Part shown: positions 41,967 to 50,900 of the stretch, piece after piece
Layout: each line of letters starts with the position of its first letter
How positions within the stretch are numbered: the stretch's first letter is position 1
Origin: Prosthecobacter debontii
GTDB taxonomy: Bacteria > Verrucomicrobiota > Verrucomicrobiia > Chthoniobacterales > Chthoniobacteraceae
Direction of reading: 5' to 3'
NCBI GenBank assembly: GCA_945861385.1
Contig: CAMAUI010000003.1
Location: 17,842 to 81,841 of the forward strand
Length of the DNA: 64,000 bases
The notes under the pieces: generated by a model
Database searches by the model: none
Seen by the model: only the letters and a program-made list of their open reading frames with translations
Told to the model about the DNA's origin: nothing
Position numbers and translations under genes: made by a program

Positions 41967-42325
41967 TCCCGCCGGCCCCCCGGTTCACCAGTCACTTTTT
42001 CAAAGCGGAACCGCGACCGGATGTTCGCGCCAAAATAACGCCCCTTGCTCTCCGCCGCCATCAGCGCCGCGAAGATCTCGCGCGGCACATCGAAATAGCG
42101 ATACACCCCGCCGTGGAGAAACTCCACCTCCAGCACGCGCCCCCTCGCATCGTAGCCGATGCTCGCGAGGTTCGATGACTTGACCGGCACCCGCCTGGCC
42201 TCCGGCTCCGCCGCGACACCAGCAGCGGCCGCCATGACCACGAACAGGAACGCGCGTCGCGAGACACGCAGGGAGTATTCCGCACCAGCGAACATGCGCG
42301 GAATGATGCCCCGCATGGATTGCAT
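41963..42325 (-). CDS. Secreted KTSC-domain protein
   Basis: The ATG at 42325 ([18 protein letters not shown]) is preferred to the track start at 42379; 120 residues. [20 protein letters not shown] looks like a Tat-type signal peptide (SRRxFL). The mature part is a KTSC domain: [58 protein letters not shown] is a small fold named after a lysyl-tRNA synthetase C-terminal region; free-standing copies have no known role. It is translationally coupled to the small membrane protein downstream. Confidence 0.75.
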   Translation of the reverse strand: MQSMRGIIPRMFAGAEYSLRVSRRAFLFVVMAAAAGVAAEPEARRVPVKSSNLASIGYDARGRVLEVEFLHGGVYRYFDVPREIFAALMAAESKGRYFGANIRSRFRFEKVTGEPGGRRE

Positions 42326-42420
42326 GGCGAGACGTTTTTCCGCCCCTCTCCGGCTGTGGAGATTCCCCTTCCCCGGCACGCGATCCGCCCATAGGCTTCA
42401 TTCCTGTTTTTCAAACACCC

Positions 42421-43380
42421 ATGACCACACAACTCGACCAACTCAAACAACTCACCAAGGTCGTCGCCGACACCGGCGACTTCGAGACGATGCGCGCCTA
42501 CAAGCCGCAGGACGCCACGACCAATCCCTCGCTCATCCTCGCCGCCGCCTCGAAGCCCGAGTACGCGCACCTCGTCGAAAAGGCCGTCGCCGACCGCAAG
42601 GGCAGCGGCTTCAGCGGCGCGAAGCGCGTGGACGACGTGATGGATCACATCCTCGTCAATTTCGGACTCGAAATCCTCAAGATCGTCCCCGGCCGCGTAA
42701 GCACCGAGACAGATGCGCGGCTGTCATTTGATCGCGACGGCACCATCGCGAAAGCACGCCAGCTCATCGCCATCTACGAAGCGAACGGCATCAGCCGCGA
42801 CCGCGTGCTCATCAAAATCGCCAGCACATGGGAGGGCATCAAAGCCGCCGAGGTCGTCGCGAAGGAAGGCATCCACTGCAACCTCACGCTCCTCTTTTCA
42901 CTCGCACAGGCCATCGCGTGCGCAGAGGGCGGCATCCAGCTCATCTCGCCGTTCGTCGGGCGCATCCTGGATTGGTTCAAGGCCAGCACGAAGAAAGACT
43001 ACGCGCCCGCTGAGGATCCCGGCGTCGTCTCCGTCACGCAGATCTACAACTACTACAAAAAGTTCGGCTACGCGACGGAGGTCATGGGCGCGAGCTTCCG
43101 CAACAAGGGCGAGATCACCGAACTGGCCGGCTGCGACCTGCTCACCATCAGCCCCGCGCTGCTCGGCGAACTCGCCGCCAGCACCGAGCCGCTCACCCGC
43201 AAGCTCGACGCCTCGAAAGCCGCCGGCATGGCCATGGAAAAAATCGCGCTCGACGAAAAAACCTTCCGCTACCTCGTGAACGACGACGCAATGGCGACCG
43301 AGAAGACCGCCGAGGGCATCCGCAAGTTCGCCGCGGACATCGTGAAACTCGAGACGCTCGTCGCATCGAAGCTCGGCTGA
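42421..43380 (+). CDS. tal: Transaldolase
   Basis: Transaldolase moves a dihydroxyacetone unit between sugar phosphates in the non-oxidative pentose phosphate pathway. The 319-residue protein has the Asp-containing [11 protein letters not shown] at the N-terminus, the Schiff-base lysine in [36 protein letters not shown], and [13 protein letters not shown]. The length matches the TalB-type. It starts 95 bp after the divergent KTSC gene and precedes the SDR gene by 69 bp on the same strand. Confidence 0.95.
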   Translation: MTTQLDQLKQLTKVVADTGDFETMRAYKPQDATTNPSLILAAASKPEYAHLVEKAVADRKGSGFSGAKRVDDVMDHILVNFGLEILKIVPGRVSTETDARLSFDRDGTIAKARQLIAIYEANGISRDRVLIKIASTWEGIKAAEVVAKEGIHCNLTLLFSLAQAIACAEGGIQLISPFVGRILDWFKASTKKDYAPAEDPGVVSVTQIYNYYKKFGYATEVMGASFRNKGEITELAGCDLLTISPALLGELAASTEPLTRKLDASKAAGMAMEKIALDEKTFRYLVNDDAMATEKTAEGIRKFAADIVKLETLVASKLG

Positions 43381-43449
43381 TTCACAACGCGCCCGCCGGC
43401 ATCGGAAAGCCTGCTCGACCGCGAACCGCTGCGGAATAAGTTCACCGCC

Positions 43450-44976
43450 ATGCCGGAAGGCGACAAAGAACTCATCGCGCAGTGCAAGGCCGCCGCCGGA
43501 TTCCTCGAGGCGATCGCGGCAGACCGGAAGCTGCTCCTCGACCTTCCCATCGGGGATCGTGGACGCCTCATCAAGGCCGCCGGCGAAGTTTATTGCCCGG
43601 ATGTGAGCGAGCGCAGCGGCCTGCTCCGGGAGCGCAACCGCGAGCACAAGGACAGGAAGATCAAGCGTGACAATGCCGTGCTCAACGAGACGGGGATTCG
43701 CAAACTGCGGAGCAAACCGGTGTTCATCACGCCAAACTGCCTGCCGCCAGCGGATATCGAGCAACCGGAGGCATGCGCGGATCCCAAGGAAGTGCTCGAA
43801 CCGCAGAATTGCTACGTCTGCAAGCGCGACTATTCGCAGCTCCACCATTTTTACGACCAGCTCTGCCCCGCGTGCGCGGAACTGAATTTCCGGAAGCGGA
43901 CCGAGACCGCAGACCTGCGCGGGCGCGTCGCGCTGCTGACCGGCGGGCGTGTGAAGATCGGCTACCAGGCGGGCATCAAGCTGCTTCGCTGCGGCGCGAG
44001 ATTGATCGTCACGACGCGCTTCCCGCGCGACTCCGCGGCACGATACGCGCGCGAGCCGGATTTCGCGGACTGGAGCACCCGGCTGGAAATCTTCGGTCTC
44101 GATCTCCGCCACACGCCGAGCGTCGAAGCCTTCTGCCAGCACCTCATCGCCACCCACGAGCGGCTGGATTTCATCATCAACAACGCATGCCAGACCGTCC
44201 GCCGTCCGCCGGACTATTACCGCCACATGATGGAGCTGGAGAAATCATCGTTCAGCAACCTCGCGCCCGAAGTGCAGGGGCTCCTCGGCGCTTACGAGGG
44301 GCTGCGGGGCTGCCATTTGCTGCCGGAGGGAGCGGCACCGCTTGCCGTGCCGGCGGACACGACCGCCGGGCTGACGCACGCCGCGGAACTTTCGCAGGCC
44401 GCGCTCCTGCCGGAAGACATCAGCGCGCAAAATCATCTCTTCCCGCAGGGGCGACTCGACCAGGATCTGCAACAGGTGGATTTGCGCGGGCGCAATTCAT
44501 GGCGGCTGCTGCTTTCGGAGGTTTCCTCCGTCGAGCTTCTCGAGACGCAGCTCGTGAACGCCGTCGCGCCATTCATCCTCAACGCACGGCTCAAAGCCCT
44601 CATGCTGCGCACGCCGGAACGCGACAAGCATATCGTGAATGTCTCGGCGGTGGAGGGTCAGTTTTACCGGAAGTTCAAGACGACACGGCATCCCCACACG
44701 AACATGGCGAAGGCCGCGCTCAACATGATGACGCGCACCTCCGCCGCGGAATTCCACGCCGACGGCATCCACATGAACAGCGTGGATACCGGCTGGGTCA
44801 CGGACGAGGATCCCGTGCAGATCGCCGAACGAAAAAAGGCGGACCATCGCTTTCATCCGCCGCTGGACATCGTGGACGGCGCGGCGCGGATCGTTGACCC
44901 CATCATTGCGGGCTTCAACTCGGGCGTCCACGTGTGGGGGAAATTCCTGAAAGACTACGCGCCGACGGACTGGTAG
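43450..44976 (+). CDS. Large SDR oxidoreductase with a zinc-ribbon-like insert
   Basis: The 508-residue protein has an N-terminal region of about 115 residues with no known domain. A CxxC-type ribbon follows ([22 protein letters not shown], cysteines near 118-140), then a short-chain dehydrogenase core beginning [20 protein letters not shown]. The NAG-like motif is [12 protein letters not shown]. The usual YxxxK catalytic motif reads TNMAK in [14 protein letters not shown], so the Tyr is replaced by Thr. This variant core seems characteristic of a subfamily seen in bacteria and eukaryotes, whose reaction is unknown. It lies just downstream of transaldolase; no metabolic link is evident. Confidence 0.8.
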   Translation: MPEGDKELIAQCKAAAGFLEAIAADRKLLLDLPIGDRGRLIKAAGEVYCPDVSERSGLLRERNREHKDRKIKRDNAVLNETGIRKLRSKPVFITPNCLPPADIEQPEACADPKEVLEPQNCYVCKRDYSQLHHFYDQLCPACAELNFRKRTETADLRGRVALLTGGRVKIGYQAGIKLLRCGARLIVTTRFPRDSAARYAREPDFADWSTRLEIFGLDLRHTPSVEAFCQHLIATHERLDFIINNACQTVRRPPDYYRHMMELEKSSFSNLAPEVQGLLGAYEGLRGCHLLPEGAAPLAVPADTTAGLTHAAELSQAALLPEDISAQNHLFPQGRLDQDLQQVDLRGRNSWRLLLSEVSSVELLETQLVNAVAPFILNARLKALMLRTPERDKHIVNVSAVEGQFYRKFKTTRHPHTNMAKAALNMMTRTSAAEFHADGIHMNSVDTGWVTDEDPVQIAERKKADHRFHPPLDIVDGAARIVDPIIAGFNSGVHVWGKFLKDYAPTDW

Positions 44977-44983
44977 CCACGCG

Positions 44984-45566
44984 CATGGTTCATGACTGAT
45001 CATTGACCGAGTCATGGAGGGGGTTGTCATGAGATTGTCAGCACGAAGTGAATCGTTCATTCGAAACGGGGCGCCGGTCTTCCCACGATCACTCCGCCTC
45101 CACCCAGATGCTCTCCGAGTGCCCGCCGAACTCCGGCGCGTACATGCACTGGAGGTTCGCGAAGCCCGTCTGGTAACGCCCGCGATGCACGATGCGCGTG
45201 GTGTATTCGAAGACGTAATTTCCCTTCGGCAGATACTCGAAAAAGAAGTGGCTCGCCGTGTCCCGTGTCGTCTCGTAGTAGCCGAGGCCGTCCTGGAATT
45301 TGAATTGCGAGAGCACGTTCACCGGCTCGGTGCCGCTCCCCCGATGGTCTTTCAAATGCACGTATTCCATGTCGCGATCCACCCGCACGATGATGCGGAC
45401 GACCAGCTCGTCGCCCACTTTCACCGGGCCTTTCACGGCTTCGAGCACGGGGCCTTTCTTCGTGAGCTGGCGGGTGAAAAGCGTCTTGGTGATCTTCAGT
45501 CCCGACGCGTCGGGATACGCGGTCACCTTGCTCATGTCCTCGAGTTACTGCCAGTGGACGCTGCCC
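44984..45566 (-). repeat. Direct repeat copy 1: A2M 3' end plus flank
   Basis: This segment matches 47416-47987. It includes the last part of the A2M coding region and about 75-100 bp downstream of the stop (CATGGTTCATGACTGATCAT...). The match ends sharply after GCCAGTGGACGCTGCCC. The other copy is part of the intact A2M gene. Confidence 0.85.
45089..45563 (-). pseudogene. Truncated copy of the A2M gene, C-terminal fragment
   Basis: The frame from 45535 encodes 148 residues almost identical to the C-terminus of the intact alpha-2-macroglobulin gene (for example VKVGDELVVRI and YAPEFGGHSESIWVEAE). Upstream of the in-frame ATG the same frame reads GSVHWQ, then a TAA stop where the intact gene has Tyr, then LED. 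Beyond 45563 the similarity ends. It is therefore a fragment of a second copy, not a working gene, although translation from the internal ATG is possible. Confidence 0.85.
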
Positions 45567-45782
45567 GTGCGCCGTTTGCCTCCGCTGCTGTGTTCCCTCG
45601 AACATAATCCCGTATAGCTCGATACCTGCCTCCGGTTGTTGAACAGCGACCAGTCTCCGACCAAAGGTCAGCGGCCCGACTCCGCGCGGAATCTTCTTAT
45701 GCCGCCCGGCCTCCTGGATGGCTCCAGTCAATTTCACTTCGCGCGCTTCCACGGACACGATCACGGCCGTGTTCACTTCCAG

Positions 45783-46242
45783 TCACTCCACCACCCATCC
45801 GGGCGCTTGCGCCTTAATGCGAACCCACGCCTTTCCCTTCCACCACCGCCCGGTGACGTGAATGTTGTGCATCGCCAGCAGGCTTCGGCCCATCGCCGCC
45901 AGTCGCTGCCGCTCACGCACCAGTTGCTGGCGCTGCCGGCTCATGGCCCGTTCGCGCTCCTCCTCCTCGCTGGGCACGCGCACGATGCTGAACGCCTTCT
46001 TGTTACCCCGCACGTAGCGGTCCAGTCGCTGGCACAACGCCAGCGCATCGAGTCGGTCGTTTTTTAACCCCCTTGCCTCGATCATCCCAATCCTGGGGCT
46101 GCACGACGAAGTTGGTCACGCCCATCGCTGCAAGCCGGCGATGCAAATGATACCCAAACGGCCCTGCCTCGTAACAAGTATAGACCTGCCCGGCCAGCTT
46201 CTGCTGCCGGGCGACAAAGAGCAGCAGCTCCTCAAAGGTCAT
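45783..46242 (-). pseudogene. IS110-family transposase remnant, frameshifted
   Basis: Two overlapping minus-strand frames together give the N-terminal DEDD domain of an IS110-type transposase: CYEAGPFGYHLHRRLAAMGV then VVQPQDWDDRG in one frame (46003-46242), and LKNDRLDALALCQRLDRYVR, SRQRQQLVRERQRLAAMGRS in the next (45783-46085). A frameshift near 46070 separates them, and the C-terminal transposase_20 domain is absent. The sequence between 45567 and 45782 has an open frame (MNTAVIVSVEAREVKLTGAI) that I cannot identify. The element is dead. Confidence 0.8.
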
Positions 46243-46607
46243 CTTCTCGCAGTCGCCGAAATCGTGCGGGCCACCGATGGCTGGAGCAGGCTGGCATCCA
46301 CCTTGGCCCGCATGCCCTTTTGCAACCGCTCAAGGCTGCCTGCGTTCCCGTTGATATAGACCTTCGTATTGGCGTCGGTTTTGTAGGTCTTCGAACCGAG
46401 CGTGATGGAACTGCCGGAGACACTCGATATGGCGGGTTTCGCGCTGGCGTTGATCTTCTTGCCCTTCATGTAGGTCACGGTTGAACCGCCAAAGCCAAAG
46501 CCGGAGGACGTTCCGCACCGCCCGTTTGGGCAGGCGGCCGAGGCTGTATGGGCTGCGAGCAGGGAGAGAGTGAAGATTGAGATGGGGAGGATTGATTGGA
46601 TTGTCAT
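46239..46607 (-). CDS. Small secreted protein, unknown function
   Basis: The 122-residue protein starts with a signal peptide ([24 protein letters not shown]). It continues with a Gly/Ser-rich part that includes [17 protein letters not shown] and a small beta domain, [21 protein letters not shown], similar to the DUF5666-like OB folds of secreted proteins. The last residues overlap the start of the IS110 remnant by four bases, so its true C-terminus may have been changed by the insertion. It lies inside the mosaic region and may be the only intact gene there. Confidence 0.55.
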   Translation of the reverse strand: MTIQSILPISIFTLSLLAAHTASAACPNGRCGTSSGFGFGGSTVTYMKGKKINASAKPAISSVSGSSITLGSKTYKTDANTKVYINGNAGSLERLQKGMRAKVDASLLQPSVARTISATARR

Positions 46608-46760
46608 GCCGTCACCCTTATGGCCGCTCGACTGGCGGTCAACGCCTTATTTCAATTGCTCGCCTCTGCCGGCATTGGCCTTCGCGAGGCCGTCGCCCGC
46701 GCTGACCGCGGCGCACTTTCCACTTCCACTTTCCACGCTCCGCCAGTCCATGTGCACCCT

Positions 46761-46997
46761 ATGAAATCACTCGCACCCCTCGTGGCTGTCGTCATGGGCA
46801 GCAAGTCGGACTGGGAGACGATGCGTTGCGCCGTGGAGATTCTGGAGAAATTCCACATCCCGCACGAGAAACGGATCGTCTCCGCACATCGCACGCCGGC
46901 GCTGCTCACGGAGTTTGCCACCGGCGCGGCGGCGCGCGGGTTGCAGGTCATCATCGCCGGGGCGGGCGGGGCGGCGCATCTGCCGGGGATGATCGCG
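46761..46997 (+). pseudogene. purE: purE fragment, N-terminal half
   Basis: PurE (N5-carboxyaminoimidazole ribonucleotide mutase) works in purine synthesis. From the ATG at 46761 the frame encodes the family start [12 protein letters not shown], then [15 protein letters not shown] and [16 protein letters not shown], about 79 residues. At about 46997 the similarity stops and the frame runs into antisense sequence of another gene. Normal PurE has about 160 residues. The purine genes that usually accompany it are absent, so an intact copy should exist elsewhere in the genome. Confidence 0.85.
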
Positions 46998-47425
46998 TCG
47001 CGAATGGCGACTGCCTCGTCCAGTTTGGTGGCGCGGGTGTATCCGTCCTGCAGCTCCTTGAGGGCTGCGGCCACCTGCACGCGCAATTCACGGATTTTGC
47101 CGTGCGCCTCCTTCCACACAGTTGCCTTCCCGGAGTTGAAGTGAATGAGGATTTTCTGCGTCTCAGCCACCAAACGTTCTTTCTCACCCGCATCGCCGCC
47201 GTGACCGTTCGGGATATCGGCGGTATTTTTTTCCGATAGATCGAGTCGCTGGCGGAGCGATTCCACCTCCCTGCGCAGTTGCAGGACCTCAGCGGTGAGG
47301 GCGGCATGGGATGGTGATTCCTGCGGCTTTGCCTGCTCTTCCGCAGCCGGGGAGGACGGATGCAATACGAGGCCGATGCAGATCATTGATGCAATAAGCA
47401 CGGAGCGGAGATGGACATGGTTCAT
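46998..47425 (-). pseudogene. 5' fragment of a secreted coiled-coil protein gene
   Basis: From the ATG at 47425 the minus strand encodes a signal peptide (MNHVHLRSVLIASMICIGL) and a coiled coil (LTAEVLQLRREVESLRQRLD). It ends in [20 protein letters not shown], a motif seen in many exported Verrucomicrobial proteins before a larger C-terminal domain. At about 46997 it meets the antisense of purE and the similarity ends. The two fragments face each other at one breakpoint. Confidence 0.6.
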
Positions 47426-47987
47426 GACTGATCATTGACCGAGTCATGGAGAGGTTTGTCATGAGATTGTCAGCACGATGTGAATCGGTCACTCGAAACT
47501 GGGGTCGCCGTCCTCACTCCGCCTCCACCCAAATGCTCTCCGAGTGCCCGCCGAACTCCGGCGCGTACATGCACTGGAGGTTCGCGAAGCCCGTCTGGTA
47601 ACGCCCGCGATGGACGATGCGCGTGGTGTATTCGAAGACGTAATTCCCCTTCGGCAGATACTCGAAAAAGAAGTGGCTCGCCGTGTCGCGCGTCGTCTCG
47701 TAGTAGCCGAGGCCGTCCTGGAATTTGAATTGCGAGAGCACGTTCACCGGCTCGGTGCCGCTCCCGCGATGGTCTTTCAAATGCACGTATTCCATGTCGC
47801 GATCCACCCGCACCACGATGCGCACGACCAGCTCGTCGCCGACTTTCACCGGGGCTTTCACGGCTTCGAGCACGGGGCCTTTCTTCGTGAGCTGGCGGGT
47901 GAAAAGCGTCTTCGTGACCTTCAGCGGCGTGCCTTCGTAGGCGGTCACTTTCGCCATGTCCTCGAGGTACTGCCAGTGGACGCTGCC
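47416..47987 (-). repeat. Direct repeat copy 2: A2M 3' end plus flank
   Basis: This is the copy that belongs to the intact A2M gene. It matches 44984-45566 with scattered substitutions, including the non-coding flank. The start codon of the coiled-coil fragment lies inside the flank. Confidence 0.85.
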
Positions 47988-50900
47988 CCACGCCACGCCT
48001 TTGTCCGTCTTCTTCAGCGTGATCTTGCCGAGTTCCGGCTTCACCTCGCCACGCGCAAACTTCTGCTCGTAGAAACCGGTGCCCGCCTCGACTTTCTCCG
48101 GCTTGATGACCTCGCCGCCGAGCGTCAGCTCCACGAGCGCGTCGGACGCGAGCACGTTGTCCCCGCGCAGCAGCAGCGCGTAGATCGCGTCGGCGGTCGC
48201 CTTCGTCGTCTTCCAGTCCTGCGTCTGTTTTTGTTTCAAGAGCCACACCTTGCAGTCCTCGACGGCCTTCTCGTCGTTCATCACTTCGTCGAACGCCTCG
48301 ATCATCATCGCCTGCGATTCGATGGGCGCGCGGAACCACGACCACGAATGCTCCACGTCTCGCCAGAACATCCCCATCTCCTCATTGCTCACCGATCGCT
48401 CGTGCAGCGACTTCATGATGCCCTGCGCGGCGGCCTTGTCGCCAAACCGCTTGAGCGCCACGGCGAGATGCGCCTGCGGCTGGCGGTCGCCGAGCGCCAG
48501 CCAGTGCTTGCGCGCCTGCGCGAGAAAATAATCCACCGCCTCGCGATGCGCCGGGCCGATGGGTTTGTCGGCGAGGAAAAAGCTGCGTCCGTAGAGATAG
48601 AACGCAATCGTCGGGCTGAGGTTGTTTCCGTCCTTATGGCCGTGCTTCAAAATTTCGCGGTAGATGCGGTCAATCCATCCGTCCAGCCGCGCGAGCGAAC
48701 GCACTGCGGGCGCCGCGTCAATCTTCACGCCGAGATGCTGCAGCCGCCCGAAGCCCGTGGTGATGTAGAGCGTGATGTAATCGCACGCCGGCCCGCCGGG
48801 AAACCACGGCCACGCGCCGTCGCCGAGCTGCTGCTCCGCCAGCTTGCGCAGCAGCCGCGCCGTCTCGTCGTTGAGCCGGTTGTTGTCGAAAAGGATGCCA
48901 ACATTCCGCCGCGCCTGGCTCTCCGCCTGCGCCTGCCGCACCCACGGCGTCTCGTCGAGCATCACCGCCTTGATGTCCTGGTTCTTCTCCAGCGGACTGT
49001 CCAGCGCGGGCGTGCCCTTCCACTGGTCGAACACCGCGCGGATCTTCGGATCCGACGCCGCGATGTGCCGCGCGAGCGCATTCGCGTAGAGCCGGTTGAA
49101 CGTCTGCTCCGTGCATTCGTGCGGGAACTCCATCAAATACGGCAGCGCCATCACCGCGTACCACGACGGGTTCGACACCATCTGCACGGTGAGGCTCTGC
49201 GACTTGAGCGTGTCCGATTTTCCCGACTCGATCAGCCGCGTGAAATCAAACTTCTTCGTCTGGATCCCGCGCACCGGCAGCGGCAGCGACTCCGTCACCA
49301 GCGTGCGCCGTGAGAGCACCGGCAGCAGCCCCTCTTCACCGTCCGAGAGCTTCGCCGTCGAGCCCACCGCCTTGTAGCTGAGCGGCTCCGCGCCGTCCGG
49401 CACCTTGAGCTTCCATGAAAAACTGCGTGACTCATGCGACGGCAGATCGAAAGCCTGGTCGCCCGCCGCGTCCGCCAGCGCCGGCTTGCCCGTGCGCGCA
49501 TCCGCGAATGCGAGCCGCACTTTGCCGGCCTGCCGCGTGGCGGATTGGTTCGAGACCTTCACCGTGAACTCCAGCACGTCGCCCTCTCGCAAAAAGCGCG
49601 GCGGATTCGGCTGCACCATGATGTCCTTCGCCGTGACCACCTTGTCCTGGATAAAGCCCGAGCGCAGATCGCGATCGTGCGCGAAGCCCATGAAACGCCA
49701 CGTCGTCAGCGCCTCCGGCATCGTGAACTCCATCGCCACCGAGCCATCCTCGCGCGCGATGAGCTGCGGGAAAAAGAACGCCGTCTCCTCAAGATTTTTC
49801 CGCGCACTGACAGTGCCAAGGTCAATCGCGGGCGGTGGGGGCGGAGCGCCGACATCGCCACCATTCTTGTCCCTGCCTGCGTTACTGGCCCTCTTTCTCT
49901 CCCCCTCGGCAGGCTCGGCGTCAGCGACAAACGCCGCCTGTTCCCGCAATCCGTTTTGCATGGCAGCCATCTGCGGCGCGCCCGGTGCCGCGGATGCCAT
50001 CGGCATCGCCGCGCCTTTGGCCATCATGCGACCCTCCCCCCTGCCGCCGCCAAGGCCATCCATCATCATTTCCGGCCCGCCCATAAAGTGATGTCCCGCG
50101 ATCGCATTCGGAAACCTGCGGTAGGAGAACGAGCCGTCCTTCTGATCGAACGGCCACTGTCCGTGCAAATGCTGGAGCGGTTTCAGCACGTTATGGAAGT
50201 GCATGCTCAACCGCGAAAAGTCCTGCCGGAACACGGTGAACGCATGCTGCCAGTTGTGCGGTTTGAATGCATCGAGCGACTGGTCGTAGAGCGCGCAGAC
50301 AAGCTCCGCGACGGCCTTCTTCGCATCCGGCCCCGTGACGACGGCGGTCCATGTCTCCTTTTGCGCGGGTTCGAGTTTCGAGGTGAAATGCTCCCACTTC
50401 ACCTTCAATTCCTTGTTGCTCCACGGCACCTCGATTTTTCGCGAGGTGAGATACGCGCGGTTCTCGCGCACCATCGTGACGTGCAGCGTGAAGCCGCCGC
50501 GCATCGCCTCGGTCACCGCCTGTTTCGCCTGCTGCTGCGGCAGGCCGTTTTCCGTCCAGAAACTTTGCAGCATCTTCCCGCGATGCTCGACCTGGATGAA
50601 AGCGCGCGCCTGCGCGTAGCCCGTGCCCCACACCGCCATGAACTCGGCGCCCGGCTCCAGCGACCACTTCGGCGCGGCGACGAGGTTCGGCAGGCGCACG
50701 GCCAGCGGCTTGTTGTCGAGCTTGAGCACGTTGAACTGGAACTGCGCGGTGACTTTTTTTCCGAAGCGATCCTTCGTCTCGAGCATCGCGCGGTACGGCC
50801 CGGCCTCGAGTTTGAAAGACAGCGCCGCCTTGCCCGCGCCGTCGGTCTTGAATGCGCTTTCCGCCGCGACCTCGCCGAGATCCCACGAGGTGGGGTTCGA

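Noticed and set aside
45057-45776. A 239-codon minus-strand ORF in the mosaic region.
   Set aside because: Only its first part (MNTAVIVSVEAREVKL) is not explained; the rest is an out-of-frame reading of the A2M fragment. I cannot name the first part and did not list it as a gene.
46652-47425. A 257-codon ORF as one secreted protein.
   Set aside because: Its second half is antisense to purE, so it is a chimera across a breakpoint; only the first part is listed.
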